Shown: positions 8,517 through 17,618, counted from the stretch's first letter. The stretch is DNA of 64,000 nt from Halopelagius longus (GCF_900100875.1 NZ_FNKQ01000003.1:1-64000); one strand, 5' to 3'. The notes: generated by a model from the sequence alone, not told the origin. A program made the numbers and translations.

Positions 8517-9740
8517 TCAGGATGAATACCCGGTCCGCGTCTCGTCGCTCGGCACCGTCCCGGGGACGTAGACGAGGTAGCCCGACGCCGACAGGCCGAT
8601 GCGCTCCAACGGGACGAGCACCACGGTGAACGGTTCGACCCCCGCCTCGCGGACCGACCGTTCGATCTGCTGGTCCGCCGGGTCGGCGTCGCGGAGGCGG
8701 TCCGAGACGAGTCGCCGTTCGCCCGTTGTCGGGAACGCGTCGGCCGCGTCCTCCCCGAGGGCGTCCGCCGCTTGGGGGAACGTCCGCTCGTAGGCGGCGT
8801 TTATCTCGCGGACGGACGCCTCCCCGCTCCGTTCGGCTTCGACGTACGCGACGGGCACCGGAAGCGCCTCGAAGAACGCGTGGAACCGGTCCCGTTCGTC
8901 TCTGAGCGCCGTCTCCCGTTCGAGGCGGGCGAGCGCTTCGTTCGTGTAACCCGCAAGAATTTCGAGGAACTCCACGTCCTGTTCGTCGTAGGCGTCCGCT
9001 TCGTCCGCAACCACCTGAAGGACGCCTCGGTCGCCGACGGGGACGCTGACGACGGAGCGGAACTCCCGCTCTTTGAACGTCGCGTCCGGGTCCGACTGCA
9101 TGTCGGCGACGACCTGCGGTTCGCCCGTCTCCAGCGTCCGACCGGCGACGCCCTCGCCGAGGTCGATGGGCCGTTCCGCATCCATCGGAAGCGTCGAACA
9201 GCACGGGACTATCTGGTCGCCCTCGACGAACGCGAGGACGCAGAAGTCGAAGTCCAACGCGTCGTGGGTCGCCTCGACGGTTCGGTCGCAGACGTCGTGG
9301 ACGGTTTCACAGCCGGTTATCTGCTTTGCGTACCGGGAGAGCGCCGTCAGTTTGGCGTTGACCTCTTCGAGGTGGTTCGTTTCCCTGCTCTCGGACACTT
9401 CCGTCTGGACGCGGGCGACCAAGTCGTCGATGCTCGCAGTCGAGGGGATGACGGCGTCGACGTGGGTGTAGAGCACCTCCTCGCCGTAGACGACCAACGG
9501 AATCGAGGGGTCCGTCTCCGAAATCGTCCAGACGACGTCGGCGTCTGCGCCCACGGCGACGACGCAGTCCACCGTCGGGCCCAACTCGCGGAGGTACTCC
9601 GCGGCGGTCGAACTCGACCTGACGACGGTCTGACCCGGGAGGTGCGCCGACAGGGACGACGCCACGTCGGACTCCTCACCGGCGGCGTCGCCGCCGGTCG
9701 TCACGACGAGAACCCGGGTATCGCTCGGTCCGGAGGCCAT
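8517..9740 (-). CDS. GAF/PAS sensor protein without output domain
   Basis: I read three parts: an N-terminal receiver-like or Rossmann segment (about 8-110, with V-V-A-V-G-A-D-A-D-V), a GAF domain (about 135-280, with the typical G-E-G-V-A-G and V-V-S-V-P-V-G) and a PAS-like C-terminal segment (about 290-395). No histidine kinase, GGDEF or HTH domain follows, so it probably signals through protein contacts. Such multi-sensor proteins are common in haloarchaea. An upstream in-frame codon would add five residues; M-A-S-G at 9740 (407 residues) is preferred because the extra part is basic and unusual. Confidence 0.7.
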   Translation of the reverse strand: MASGPSDTRVLVVTTGGDAAGEESDVASSLSAHLPGQTVVRSSSTAAEYLRELGPTVDCVVAVGADADVVWTISETDPSIPLVVYGEEVLYTHVDAVIPSTASIDDLVARVQTEVSESRETNHLEEVNAKLTALSRYAKQITGCETVHDVCDRTVEATHDALDFDFCVLAFVEGDQIVPCCSTLPMDAERPIDLGEGVAGRTLETGEPQVVADMQSDPDATFKEREFRSVVSVPVGDRGVLQVVADEADAYDEQDVEFLEILAGYTNEALARLERETALRDERDRFHAFFEALPVPVAYVEAERSGEASVREINAAYERTFPQAADALGEDAADAFPTTGERRLVSDRLRDADPADQQIERSVREAGVEPFTVVLVPLERIGLSASGYLVYVPGTVPSDETRTGYSS

Positions 9741-9843
9741 TCTGATACGTATCACGCCTACTCTGCCTTAAACCGTTCTACTGAGACGGATTTCGCGCCT
9801 GTTAGGGAGGCTCTCGTGACCGCAGGTGAGCCGCCTCCCCGAT

Positions 9844-11643
9844 TCAGACGTGCTCGTCGAGGAACTCGACGATTTGGGAGTACGCCTCGACGCGGTTCTC
9901 AAGCTTCGAGAAGCCGTGCCCCTCGTCTTCGAAGATGAGTTCTCGGACGGGGACGTGTTCGCTCGCCTCCTCGACGAGTTGGTGCGCCTCCGAGACGGGA
10001 ACGCGCGGGTCGTTCTCGCCGTGCAGGACGAAAAGCGGCGCGCGAATCTTCTCGACGTTGTTCAACGGCGAGATGGACTCGAGGAACTCGCGGTCATCCT
10101 CCAGGGAACCGTACTCCGCCTCGCGGAGTTCGCGCCGCCACTCGCCCGTGTTCTCGAGGAAGGTGACGAAGTTGGCGATGCCGACGATGTCGACGCCCGC
10201 GGCCCACAGTTCGGGGTACTCCGTCATCGACGCAAGCACCATGAACCCGCCGTAGGACCCGCCCATCGCGACGACTCGGTCCGGGTCCACCGCGGGGTGG
10301 TCGTGAAGCCACTCCACCGCCGCCTCGATGTCGGCGACGGAGTCCATGCGGTTCTCCACGTCGTCTAAGTGGCCGTACGCCTTGCCGTACCCCGCCGAGC
10401 CTCGGACGTTCGGTTCGAAGACGGCGTACCCGTGCGCGAGGAAGTACTGCTTCACCGCGCTGAACGAGGGGCGGCGCTGGGACTCGGGGCCGCCGTGGAT
10501 GTCCACGATGACGGGCGTATCGCCATCGCCCGCGGCGCTGTCGGGCAGCGAGAAGAACGCCGGAATATCCCGGTCGTCGAACGTCGGGTAGTGGACGAGT
10601 TCGGGTTCGACGAAGGAGTCCCGCGGGATGCCCGCCGTCGCCGCGCGCGTCCAGCGTTCGGCCTCGCCCGTCTTCGCGTCCACGACGTACACGTTCGTCG
10701 CGTCGGTGCTCGTCGTCACCGTCAGGGCGAACCGGTCGCCGTCGGGGCCCCACGAGACGCCGCCGGCGACGCCGCGCGGCACGTCCGGTTCGGCGGACGG
10801 GTCGATTCTGTCGGGCGCGGTGAGTTCGCCCGCCGTCAGTCGGGTGTAGCCGTCCACGTTCCGCGAGTAGACGACGCGGCGGGAGTCTTCGTCTATCGAG
10901 ACGCCGTCTATCTCCCACTCCTCGTCCGAGACGACGAGCGAGAACTCCCCGGTGTCGATATCGACGCGCCACAGGTCGAGCGTGTCGCTCTCGCGGTCCG
11001 AGACGAGGTAGACGCTCTCGCCGTCCGGCCCCCACGAGGCGGACTGGAAGCGCACCGTCCCCTCGTGGGGCGTGAGGTGGGTCAGTTCGCCCGACTCGAC
11101 GTCGAGGACGGAGACGTCCTGGTCGAAGTTCGAGTACGCCTCCGAGACGATGAGCTTCGCGTCGTCGGGCGACCACCCGCCGAGGGTGAGCCAGCCGTCG
11201 CCCTCGACGACGAGTTCCGCCTCCTCGCCCGTCTCGTCGCGGCCCTGCACGTACACGTCGAAGACGGACTCCTCGCGGCGGTTCGAGGTGAACGCGACTC
11301 GCTCGCCGTCGTGACTCCACCCGCCCCAGCGGTGTTTGGCGTCCGGCATCCCGGTGAGGTTCGTCACCTCGCCCGTCCCGGGGTCGTAACGGAACAGCTG
11401 TTGCCGCTCGTTGCCCCCCTCGTCCATCCCGAAGGCGAGTTCGTCGCGTTCTGGCGACCACGAGGCGAACGTGACGCGTTCGTCGTAGAACGTCCGCTGT
11501 TCGGGCCACGCGCCGGGTTCCTCGACGGTCCAAACCTGCGGCACGCCCGTCGTGTCCATGAGAAAGGAGAGCCGTTCCCCCTCGGGGCCGAACGACGCGC
11601 CGTAGGCGCTTCTGACGTTCAGATACCGCTCGATGTCGTGCAC
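9844..11643 (-). CDS. S9 family peptidase (acylaminoacyl-peptidase / prolyl oligopeptidase type)
   Basis: The 599-residue protein has an N-terminal seven-bladed propeller of PD40/WD-like repeats (about 1-340) and a C-terminal alpha/beta-hydrolase domain. The catalytic Ser is in G-G-S-Y-G-G-F-M (about 463), the Asp in G-E-N-D-P-R-V-P (about 543) and the His in D-E-G-H-G-F (about 575). This is the S9C-type arrangement in which the propeller limits access to short peptides. It has no signal peptide and probably degrades oligopeptides in the cytosol. Confidence 0.9.
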   Translation of the reverse strand: MHDIERYLNVRSAYGASFGPEGERLSFLMDTTGVPQVWTVEEPGAWPEQRTFYDERVTFASWSPERDELAFGMDEGGNERQQLFRYDPGTGEVTNLTGMPDAKHRWGGWSHDGERVAFTSNRREESVFDVYVQGRDETGEEAELVVEGDGWLTLGGWSPDDAKLIVSEAYSNFDQDVSVLDVESGELTHLTPHEGTVRFQSASWGPDGESVYLVSDRESDTLDLWRVDIDTGEFSLVVSDEEWEIDGVSIDEDSRRVVYSRNVDGYTRLTAGELTAPDRIDPSAEPDVPRGVAGGVSWGPDGDRFALTVTTSTDATNVYVVDAKTGEAERWTRAATAGIPRDSFVEPELVHYPTFDDRDIPAFFSLPDSAAGDGDTPVIVDIHGGPESQRRPSFSAVKQYFLAHGYAVFEPNVRGSAGYGKAYGHLDDVENRMDSVADIEAAVEWLHDHPAVDPDRVVAMGGSYGGFMVLASMTEYPELWAAGVDIVGIANFVTFLENTGEWRRELREAEYGSLEDDREFLESISPLNNVEKIRAPLFVLHGENDPRVPVSEAHQLVEEASEHVPVRELIFEDEGHGFSKLENRVEAYSQIVEFLDEHV

Positions 11644-11701
11644 GGGGGAACGTCGGGGGCCGGCGACGAAACGTTTCGGGTGGTCGAACTCCCGTCCGCC
11701 G

Positions 11702-11956
11702 TCAGTGGCCCCGGAACTCGCCTTTGACCTCGGTCAGTTTCGGGCGGAGCTTGTCCGTCGCCAGCAGGTACGCGAAAGAGAGCGCGACGGCGCCCATGAC
11801 CGCCGCCCACGCGCCGAGTTTCGGTTGGCCGCCCTGCGCGGTGGCGACTGCGAACGACTCCGCGTAGAGCGCCGCCGCCGACAGGCCGAGCGAACCGGTG
11901 CCGTAGACCAGTAGCTCGAGAAGTTCGGGCAGTAGTTCGAGTAACGCAGTCGTCAT
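11702..11956 (-). CDS. small two-helix membrane protein, unknown function
   Basis: The 84-residue protein has hydrophobic stretches at about 3-36 and 47-66 and a basic, hydrophilic tail. I do not recognise the family; a product of this type is common in haloarchaea. It lies between the S9 peptidase and the MTH865-like gene on the same strand, with about 60 bases on each side. Codon use matches the neighbours, so I take it as a real gene. Confidence 0.6.
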   Translation of the reverse strand: MTTALLELLPELLELLVYGTGSLGLSAAALYAESFAVATAQGGQPKLGAWAAVMGAVALSFAYLLATDKLRPKLTEVKGEFRGH

Positions 11957-12020
11957 GACCGACGAGTCCCGAGCGACCGACCGAAGTTCTTTCGGTCGTC
12001 CGACGCGATTCGAGCGGGAC

Positions 12021-12284
12021 TCAGAGCATCCCTTCGGCCTTCAGACCCTCGATGACGTCGTCTACGAGGGAGTCGACGTCCTCGTAGGGGAAGCTCTGGT
12101 GGCTCCCGAGTTTCGCCGCCATCTCCATGGCGGTGAAACTCACCTCGCCGTCGTTCGCCTCGAAACGGGTTCCGGGCCCGTTCGGAAGTGCGGGAACGAG
12201 GTCCATCTGGTTTTTCACGGGGAAGTCGGCACCTTCGAACGCGGCTCGAAATTCGGAGCGGAGTTCCGCTTCGGCGTCTGCCAT
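12021..12284 (-). CDS. MTH865-like family protein
   Basis: The 87-residue protein matches the small archaeal MTH865 family in length and pattern: an N-terminal helix, the G-A-D-F-P-V turn, A-L-P-N-G near the middle and a closing helix after F-P-Y-E-D-V. The solved member is an all-helical EF-hand-like fold of unknown function. It is the first of several minus-strand genes and is divergent from the M42 peptidase. No calcium-binding loop is evident. Confidence 0.78.
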   Translation of the reverse strand: MADAEAELRSEFRAAFEGADFPVKNQMDLVPALPNGPGTRFEANDGEVSFTAMEMAAKLGSHQSFPYEDVDSLVDDVIEGLKAEGML

Positions 12285-12394
12285 GGCTCCTAATGGTCAC
12301 ATGAGGCGCAAAAGCGTTCCGGAACCACGACAAACGAGTTTACCGTTCTACCGGGACGCGAGTCTTTTTGCGGCGGCGTCGGGAAGGAAAATCC

Positions 12395-13450
12395 ATGGCC
12401 GACTACGAGTTCGACTTCGACCTCCTGAAGGAACTGACGGAGACCAGCGGCGTCCCCGGGTACGAGGACCGCGTCCGCGACGTGGTTCGCCGAGAGTTCG
12501 AATCCAGCGTCGACGAGGTTCGCTCGGACGCGATGGGCAACGTCGTGGGCACCATCGAGGGCGACGGGGACTACTCCGTCGCCGTCGCCGCCCACATGGA
12601 CGAGATCGGCTTCATGGTGCGGCACGTCACCGACGACGGGTTCGTCCAACTCGACGCCCTCGGCGGGTGGGACCCGCGCGTCCTGAAGGCGCAACGCGTC
12701 CGCATCCACACCGAGGACGGCGACGTGCCGGGCGTCATCGGGTCGCCGCCGCCGCACACCCTCTCGGAGGAGGAGAAGGAGAAAGACCCGAAAGTCGAGG
12801 ACGTCCACGTCGACGTGGGCCTCTCGGCCGAGGACGCCAACGAGGCGGTGTCCGTCGGCGACTTAGTGACGATGGAGCAGACGACGGTGGAGATGGGCGA
12901 GACGGTGACGGGGAAGGCCCTCGACGACCGGATCTGTCTGTTCTCGATGCTCGAAGCGGCGAAGCGAATCGAGGACCCCGACGTGACCGTCCACTTCGCC
13001 GCGACGGTCCAAGAGGAGGTCGGACTCCGCGGGGCGAAGGCCCTCGGCGTCGATATCGACCCGGACCTCGCAATCGCCCTCGACGTGACCGTCGCCAACG
13101 ACGTGCCCGGGTTCGAGGCGGGCGACCACGTGACCGAACTCGGCGAGGGGACGGCGATAAAGCTGAAAGACGGTAGCGTCATCACGAGTCCGAAGGTCCA
13201 CCGCCGCCTCCGTTCGGTGGCCGAGGACGCCGACATCCCCCACCAGATGGAGATTTTGCCCGCCGGCGGGACGGACACCGCAGGCTTTCAGAACACTCAC
13301 GGGGCGAAACCCGTCGGCGCAATCTCCGTGCCGACGCGGTACCTCCACACCGTGACCGAGAGCGCGCACGTCGCCGACGTGGACGCGACGATAGACCTCC
13401 TGACGGCGTTCTTAGAGACGGAGACGGGCGAGCACGACTACGCGTACTGA
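12395..13450 (+). CDS. M42 family metallo-aminopeptidase
   Basis: The 351-residue protein belongs to the M42 (tetrahedral TET/glutamyl aminopeptidase) family. Metal and catalytic residues are seen in A-A-H-M-D-E-I-G, K-A-L-D-D-R, Q-E-E-V-G-L-R-G and A-L-D-V-T, with the late His in Y-L-H-T. TET peptidases form large dodecamers that degrade peptides released by the proteasome. The ATG at 12395 gives the family start M-A-D-Y-E-F-D; codons further upstream encode basic residues unlike the family. Together with the M28 and S9 enzymes it makes this region rich in peptidases. Confidence 0.88.
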   Translation: MADYEFDFDLLKELTETSGVPGYEDRVRDVVRREFESSVDEVRSDAMGNVVGTIEGDGDYSVAVAAHMDEIGFMVRHVTDDGFVQLDALGGWDPRVLKAQRVRIHTEDGDVPGVIGSPPPHTLSEEEKEKDPKVEDVHVDVGLSAEDANEAVSVGDLVTMEQTTVEMGETVTGKALDDRICLFSMLEAAKRIEDPDVTVHFAATVQEEVGLRGAKALGVDIDPDLAIALDVTVANDVPGFEAGDHVTELGEGTAIKLKDGSVITSPKVHRRLRSVAEDADIPHQMEILPAGGTDTAGFQNTHGAKPVGAISVPTRYLHTVTESAHVADVDATIDLLTAFLETETGEHDYAY

Positions 13451-13489
13451 CCGCGTGACCCCCGTCGAGGAGGACCGGCGAGTCGGTTA

Positions 13490-14113
13490 TTATCGGCCCG
13501 ACGACGCGCCCCCGCCGAGACGGCGGCGCGTTCGGCCGCCGCCGAAACGACGACCGAGAGTTCCGACCGCGAAGCCGAGGACGCCGATAGGGACGCCCCA
13601 CAGAACTGCGACGAAGAGGGCGGTTCCGAACGTTTCTACGGGGCCGACCGTCTCGAAGTGCATCGCCGTCGCGCCGAAGAGGCGGTGGAGGTTACTCGGC
13701 GAGAAGTGTTCGACCGTCGTCCCGTACCGCGCGAGGCCGATACCGAATATCGGCCCCGCCACGAGCGTAATCGTCGGTATCAGACCGGAGTTCTTCGCGG
13801 CGAAACCCGCAGCGAACGCCACGAGCAGGAACAGTCCGACGAGAGCGACGGTCCGCGGGCCCGCGCCGAACAACGCATCGACGACCCACCGTCCGAGACT
13901 GTAGGGGTGGTTGTCGCCGATAACCAACCGTTCGATACTGCTATACCCGTACGTTGCGCTCACGAGCAATCCGGTCACTACCGCCGTTATCGGGGCGGAC
14001 AGAACCGCAATCGCCGACGTTCGCCGCCGCGTGCCGACTATCCCGCGTCGGATGCGCTTGCGGGTGCTTTCGAGGGCAGAGCCGGTCGGACGTTCGTCTG
14101 TCTTGGAGACCAT
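13490..14113 (-). CDS. membrane protein, about four helices, unknown function
   Basis: The 207-residue protein has a basic N-terminal 30 residues, helices at about 34-54, 84-107, 110-130 and 160-185, and an Arg/Gly-rich C-terminus. The start at 14113 is preferred over one seven codons upstream because an A+T-rich promoter-like stretch (around 14117-14150) covers the extra codons. I do not recognise the family. It converges on the M42 gene with a 39-base gap. Confidence 0.6.
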   Translation of the reverse strand: MVSKTDERPTGSALESTRKRIRRGIVGTRRRTSAIAVLSAPITAVVTGLLVSATYGYSSIERLVIGDNHPYSLGRWVVDALFGAGPRTVALVGLFLLVAFAAGFAAKNSGLIPTITLVAGPIFGIGLARYGTTVEHFSPSNLHRLFGATAMHFETVGPVETFGTALFVAVLWGVPIGVLGFAVGTLGRRFGGGRTRRRLGGGASSGR

Positions 14114-14318
14114 ATTGACAGACAAAATATACAATCAGAGCCAAATATGGTTTTCTCTCGGGCGAGCGACCGGCGGTCGGAACCGGCGCTCGCGGCCCAC
14201 TTCCGCGGGTTCGACGGAGAACGGTCTCCGACGCCCGTCCGTTCTCGGCGGGGCTGTTTTCGGTCGCGGGTCGGACCAAACCAAAGTATTCACTACAGCC
14301 GACTCCCAACCCCCGTCC

Positions 14319-14996
14319 ATGACTGACGGCAACGCGGAGATGTCCCGTCGCGCGTTCCTTCGGACCGCCACCGGGGCGGCGGCCGTCGCGGGTGCGTCAG
14401 GGGCCGCCGCGGCCCAGGAAACGGGTACGAGCACGGCGTCCGGCGGCGAAGGGACCGGTACCGCAAGCGGCGAAGGCACCGGTACCGGCACCGCGGGCGG
14501 CGAGGGAACCGGCACCTCCGAGGGTGGCGGCGGTGGCGGTGGCGGCGGCGGTGGAACCGAAACCGTCGCCGTCGGTCCGGACGGCGAACTCGTCTTCTCG
14601 CCCGGCACCGACTCGCCGCTACAGATAACCCCCGGAACGACCGTCGAGTTCGTCTGGGAGTCCGACAACCACAACGTAGTCGTCGACAGCCAACCCGACG
14701 ACGCAAGCTGGGAGGGTCACGAACCCATCGAGAACTCCGGCTTCTCGTTCAGTTCCACCTTCGACGTTCTCGGCACGTACGAGTACCACTGCGACCCCCA
14801 CGAGACGGCGGGCATGGTCGGCACCATCGAAGTCGTCGAGTCGATCTCGACGCCCGCGCCCGAGCAAGTGCCGTCCGTCCCCGACTCGGCGAAGACGCTC
14901 GGCGTCGCCACCACGTTCGCGATGGTCGCCACGCTCGGTCTCGCCTTTTTCTTCCTGAAGTACGGCGGCGACTACGAACTCGAAGACGAGGAGTAA
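14319..14996 (+). CDS. Tat-exported halocyanin-like blue copper protein with C-terminal membrane anchor
   Basis: The 225-residue protein begins with a twin-arginine signal (S-R-R-A-F-L-R, hydrophobic core to about residue 33). A Thr/Gly/Glu/Ser-rich linker with repeated G-T-G units and a Gly run follows (about 35-85), then a plastocyanin-type domain. The copper ligands are His in D-N-H-N-V and Cys-His-Met in H-C-D-P-H-E-T-A-G-M. A helix near 195-215 anchors it, leaving a short acidic cytosolic tail. It probably carries electrons at the outer face of the membrane. A TATA-like A-A-G-T-A-T-T lies about 30 bases before the start. Confidence 0.87.
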   Translation: MTDGNAEMSRRAFLRTATGAAAVAGASGAAAAQETGTSTASGGEGTGTASGEGTGTGTAGGEGTGTSEGGGGGGGGGGGTETVAVGPDGELVFSPGTDSPLQITPGTTVEFVWESDNHNVVVDSQPDDASWEGHEPIENSGFSFSSTFDVLGTYEYHCDPHETAGMVGTIEVVESISTPAPEQVPSVPDSAKTLGVATTFAMVATLGLAFFFLKYGGDYELEDEE

Positions 14997-15100
14997 TCCG
15001 ACGCCGTCTTTCTGCGGCTTTTCGCCCACCGAGAGCGGTCGGCTTCGGCGGTGCCGTCCTGTATCGTACTGCGAGGGCTCGCTACGCTCGCCTCGCGGCA

Positions 15101-15228
15101 CTTTTTGGTCCGCCGGCAGAGCTTCGCTCTGCCGAGCCTCCGCTCGCTTCGCTCGCGGAGACAGATGTTTGGATGGGGGTTCGAGCGTGCCGGAGGCGCG
15201 CGAGGACTCCCTCGAAAAAGGTGGGTTA
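15101..15228. repeat. convergent-junction repeat, copy A
   Basis: This 128-base element starts with CTTTTTGGTCC and ends with CTCGAAAAAGGTGGGTTA. The last three bases are the stop codon of the minus-strand glycosyltransferase gene. Between the ends are nested hairpins (GGCAGAGCTTCGCTCTGCC; CCGCTCGCTTCGCTCGCGG) and AGATGTTTGGATGGGGG. It is nearly identical to copy B at 17489-17618 and shares both ends with copy C near 47077-47142. It lies between convergent genes. The T-run downstream of the stop codon on each strand suggests a bidirectional transcription terminator; that role is inferred. Confidence 0.8.
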
Positions 15229-16284
15229 GAAGAACCCGTAGTCCTCGATGGCCTCGGTGTAGCAGTCGACGTACCGTTGGACGACGGTCGAGTGGTCGTA
15301 GTCGGCGAACGCCTCGTTGACCGTCATGTCGTCGGCGCGGGCGGCGACGGCGATCTCGCGCGCGAGTTCCTGCGGACTCGTCACGCGGACGCCCCGGTCG
15401 CAGTTCTCGACGAGTTCGTGCGCGCTAGAGCGGGCTTGATACTCCACGAGTCCGACGCACCCGCAGGCGAGGGCCCACAGCAGGTTGGTGGCGAACGGTT
15501 CGACGGCGGCGGTCTGAGCGAACACCCGCGCGCCCTTCATGATGGGGACGAACTCCTCCGGCGGCAGGTCGCCGAGGAACTCCACTCGGTCGTCGATTCG
15601 GAGTTCGGCCGCCGTCTGCTTGGCGGCGTCGAGTTCCGGACCGTCGCCGACGACGGCGGCGCGCCAGTCCCTGTCGCGCAGTTCCGCGAGGGCGAGGAAG
15701 AACGACTCCACGTTCGCGTGTTCGTCGATGTCGCGGGCGTACACCATGTCCGCGCGGGAGTCCACGTCGCTCTCGCGGACGAGGTCGAAGTCGATGGACT
15801 CGGGGACGACGCGGACGGCCTCCTCGGCGACGCCGTACTCCCGGACGTGCGTCTTGACCATCCGGGAAGGGGTGACGACGCGCTTGGCCGCGCGCGCGGC
15901 GCGTTTGCTCGCGCCCGTCGAGTCCTCCTCGCGTTCGGTCCACCAGTCGACGACCACCGGCGTCCGGAGGAACCGCGCCGCCGTCTTCGCGGCGGTGACG
16001 TGCGACGGCGGACTGTTGGCGGCGTGTATCACGTCCGGTTTGACGCGCCGGAGGGCGAAGGGGAGTTTCGAGGCGAACGACCCCACCGAGGGCGTCTCGG
16101 TGACGGCGACGTACGTCACGTCGTTCTGTTCGAACTCGGGCACGTCGCCCTCCCACCACTGCGCGCAGAGGACGGTCACGTCGTGGCCGCGCGCGGCGAG
16201 GAGTTCCGCCGTCCGCCGCGTCCGTCTCGTCGCACCGTCTGTGCGACGTTGCTCGGTGTACATCGAGACGAACGCGATTCGCAT
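15226..16284 (-). CDS. GT4-type glycosyltransferase
   Basis: The 352-residue protein has the GT-B fold of family 4 glycosyltransferases. The N-terminal domain opens M-R-I-A-F-V-S-M-Y with the T-x-x-R-R-T-x-E-L-L-x-x-R-G-H-D pattern. The C-terminal domain has V-V-G-D-G-P-E, F-L-G-D-L-P and a phosphate/nucleotide-binding E-P-F-x-x-N-L-L-W-A-L-A-C-G segment near 265-285. The donor sugar and acceptor are not evident. The start at 16284 matches family N-termini; the frame continues upstream but as antisense to the DUF420 gene. Its stop codon forms the end of a repeat element. Confidence 0.85.
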   Translation of the reverse strand: MRIAFVSMYTEQRRTDGATRRTRRTAELLAARGHDVTVLCAQWWEGDVPEFEQNDVTYVAVTETPSVGSFASKLPFALRRVKPDVIHAANSPPSHVTAAKTAARFLRTPVVVDWWTEREEDSTGASKRAARAAKRVVTPSRMVKTHVREYGVAEEAVRVVPESIDFDLVRESDVDSRADMVYARDIDEHANVESFFLALAELRDRDWRAAVVGDGPELDAAKQTAAELRIDDRVEFLGDLPPEEFVPIMKGARVFAQTAAVEPFATNLLWALACGCVGLVEYQARSSAHELVENCDRGVRVTSPQELAREIAVAARADDMTVNEAFADYDHSTVVQRYVDCYTEAIEDYGFF

Positions 16285-16379
16285 ACCCGACGGCTTGTCT
16301 CCGCCCAATAAAAAACCCTCAGCATTTCCGCGTCGGATTCGGGTGCGGTTCGAGCGATTTCGGCGGTCGGTCGCCGGCG

Positions 16380-17003
16380 TCAGAGGGGGACGGCGACCAG
16401 CGTCGCCGCCGACTGGACGTACTCCCACCCGTAGAGGTGGTTCAGGAGGAAGTAGGTGACCACGCCCAAGGACAGAGAGAGGAGCCACGACCCGGCGGCG
16501 ATGCGACCCACGCGTCGGTGCGGCGTGTCGCGGCGCAGTTCGCCCGGCGAGTGCGTGAGTCCGAGGACGAGTGCGTAGAGGACGACGGGCACGGCGACGA
16601 TGGAGAGGACGATGTGAATCGCCAGCATCGCGAGGTACGGGTAGTAGACGAACGTCGGGCCGACGAACTCCTTGGTCCCGCCGCCGCCGATTTTCGTGAG
16701 GTACATCGCGAGGAAGACGAGGATGAGGGCGAACGAGGCGACCATAGCGACGGCGTGCTTCCGCACCTCGTCGCGCCGAATCCACCGCCACCCGGCGGCG
16801 ATGACGACGACGTTCACCGCGTTCACGAGGGCGATGGCGTCCGAAAGCAGGTTCACCTCGGCCAGAGAGAGGTCGGGGAAGACGGTGCCGGGGACGTACC
16901 CGAGGAAGGTGCCGACGACGAGGCCGTAGCCCACGACGGAGAGCACCGCCGTCACCGCCGCGGGATGTTCCTTCACCGGATTGTCGGCGCTCGCGGTTGC
17001 CAT
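16380..17003 (-). CDS. DUF420 family membrane protein (cytochrome oxidase assembly type)
   Basis: The 207-residue protein has five to six transmembrane helices and conserved histidines (R-K-H-A-V-A-M, I-H-I-V-L-S, H-R-R-V-G-R, N-H-L-Y-G-W-E-Y), the pattern of DUF420. A bacterial member, CtaM, is needed for maturation of haem-copper oxidases. A similar role is plausible here, though no oxidase gene is adjacent; the nearby halocyanin is a possible electron donor to such an enzyme. Confidence 0.82.
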   Translation of the reverse strand: MATASADNPVKEHPAAVTAVLSVVGYGLVVGTFLGYVPGTVFPDLSLAEVNLLSDAIALVNAVNVVVIAAGWRWIRRDEVRKHAVAMVASFALILVFLAMYLTKIGGGGTKEFVGPTFVYYPYLAMLAIHIVLSIVAVPVVLYALVLGLTHSPGELRRDTPHRRVGRIAAGSWLLSLSLGVVTYFLLNHLYGWEYVQSAATLVAVPL

Positions 17004-17152
17004 GCGGGGGACTTCGAAAGGTACCGCCTTCCGTCTTCGGATTCCGGGCGGGGATTCGGGAGACGAACGGCGTCGCGGAGAACCGACACGCGCGGGAGAA
17101 TCACGACCCCGGGGGCCAAGGAATATGTGAACGAAGGAGAAATTACGGTTCG

Positions 17153-17410
17153 ATGCCCGAAGGTCCAGCCGCAGATTCGTTCAAGTACGCCCTCAATCCG
17201 GAGTTGCTGAAGCTGTACGGAGCGGTTTTCGTCGGATACGTCGTCCTAAAGGAGACGATGTTCTGGTCGAAGTTCGTCGTCGACGTCGAACCGTTCCAGA
17301 CCCTCCTCGAACTCCCCTTCCTGCTCTGCGGGACGGCACTCGTCGTCGGCGGACTCGTCGGTTCGCTGCACCGCATCCTGTCCGATACGGCGTCGAGCGG
17401 TCAGCGGTGA
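17153..17410 (+). CDS. small two-helix membrane protein, unknown function
   Basis: The 85-residue protein has two hydrophobic helices (about 19-37 and 52-73), separated by a short loop with W-S-K-F-V-V-D-V. The ATG at 17153 (M-P-E-G-P-A-A-D) is chosen; upstream codons in the frame read through an A+T-rich promoter-like stretch (around 17120-17150). I do not recognise the family. It converges on the G1P dehydrogenase gene with repeat copy B between them. Confidence 0.6.
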   Translation: MPEGPAADSFKYALNPELLKLYGAVFVGYVVLKETMFWSKFVVDVEPFQTLLELPFLLCGTALVVGGLVGSLHRILSDTASSGQR

Positions 17411-17488
17411 GGTGTAGCGGTTCAGACGCGGTGAGGTGACGCCCCGCACTGTACCGCGGCGAGCGAGCGCCAGCGAGCGAGGCGCGGC

Positions 17489-17618
17489 CTTTTTGGTCCA
17501 CCGGCAGAGCTTCGCTCTGCCGAGCCTCCGCTCGCTTCGCTCGCGGAGACAGATTTTTTGAGGGGGTTCGAGCGTGCCGGAGGCACGCGAGGACCCCCTC
17601 GAAAAAGGTGGGTGGTTA
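17489..17618. repeat. convergent-junction repeat, copy B
   Basis: This 130-base element is almost the same as copy A: CTTTTTGGTCC, the GGCAGAGCTTCGCTCTGCC hairpin, the CCGCTCGCTTCGCTCGCGG hairpin, AGATTTTTTGAGGGGG, a third G+C-rich hairpin and CTCGAAAAAGGTGGG. Its end abuts and includes the stop codon of the minus-strand G1P dehydrogenase gene. It separates that gene from a convergent small membrane-protein gene. The two T-runs on opposite strands, each after a hairpin, fit termination in both directions. Confidence 0.8.

Noticed and set aside
14436-14560. GGNGGN-type repeats as a DNA repeat element
   Set aside because: They lie in the linker of the halocyanin protein and are explained by its Gly/Thr/Glu-rich coding sequence.
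15071-17618. Possible CRISPR array or insertion sequence ends from the repeats near 15.1 and 17.5 kb
   Set aside because: There are only two copies about 2.3 kb apart plus one short copy far away, with no spacers and no transposase or target duplications. The genes between the copies are ordinary.
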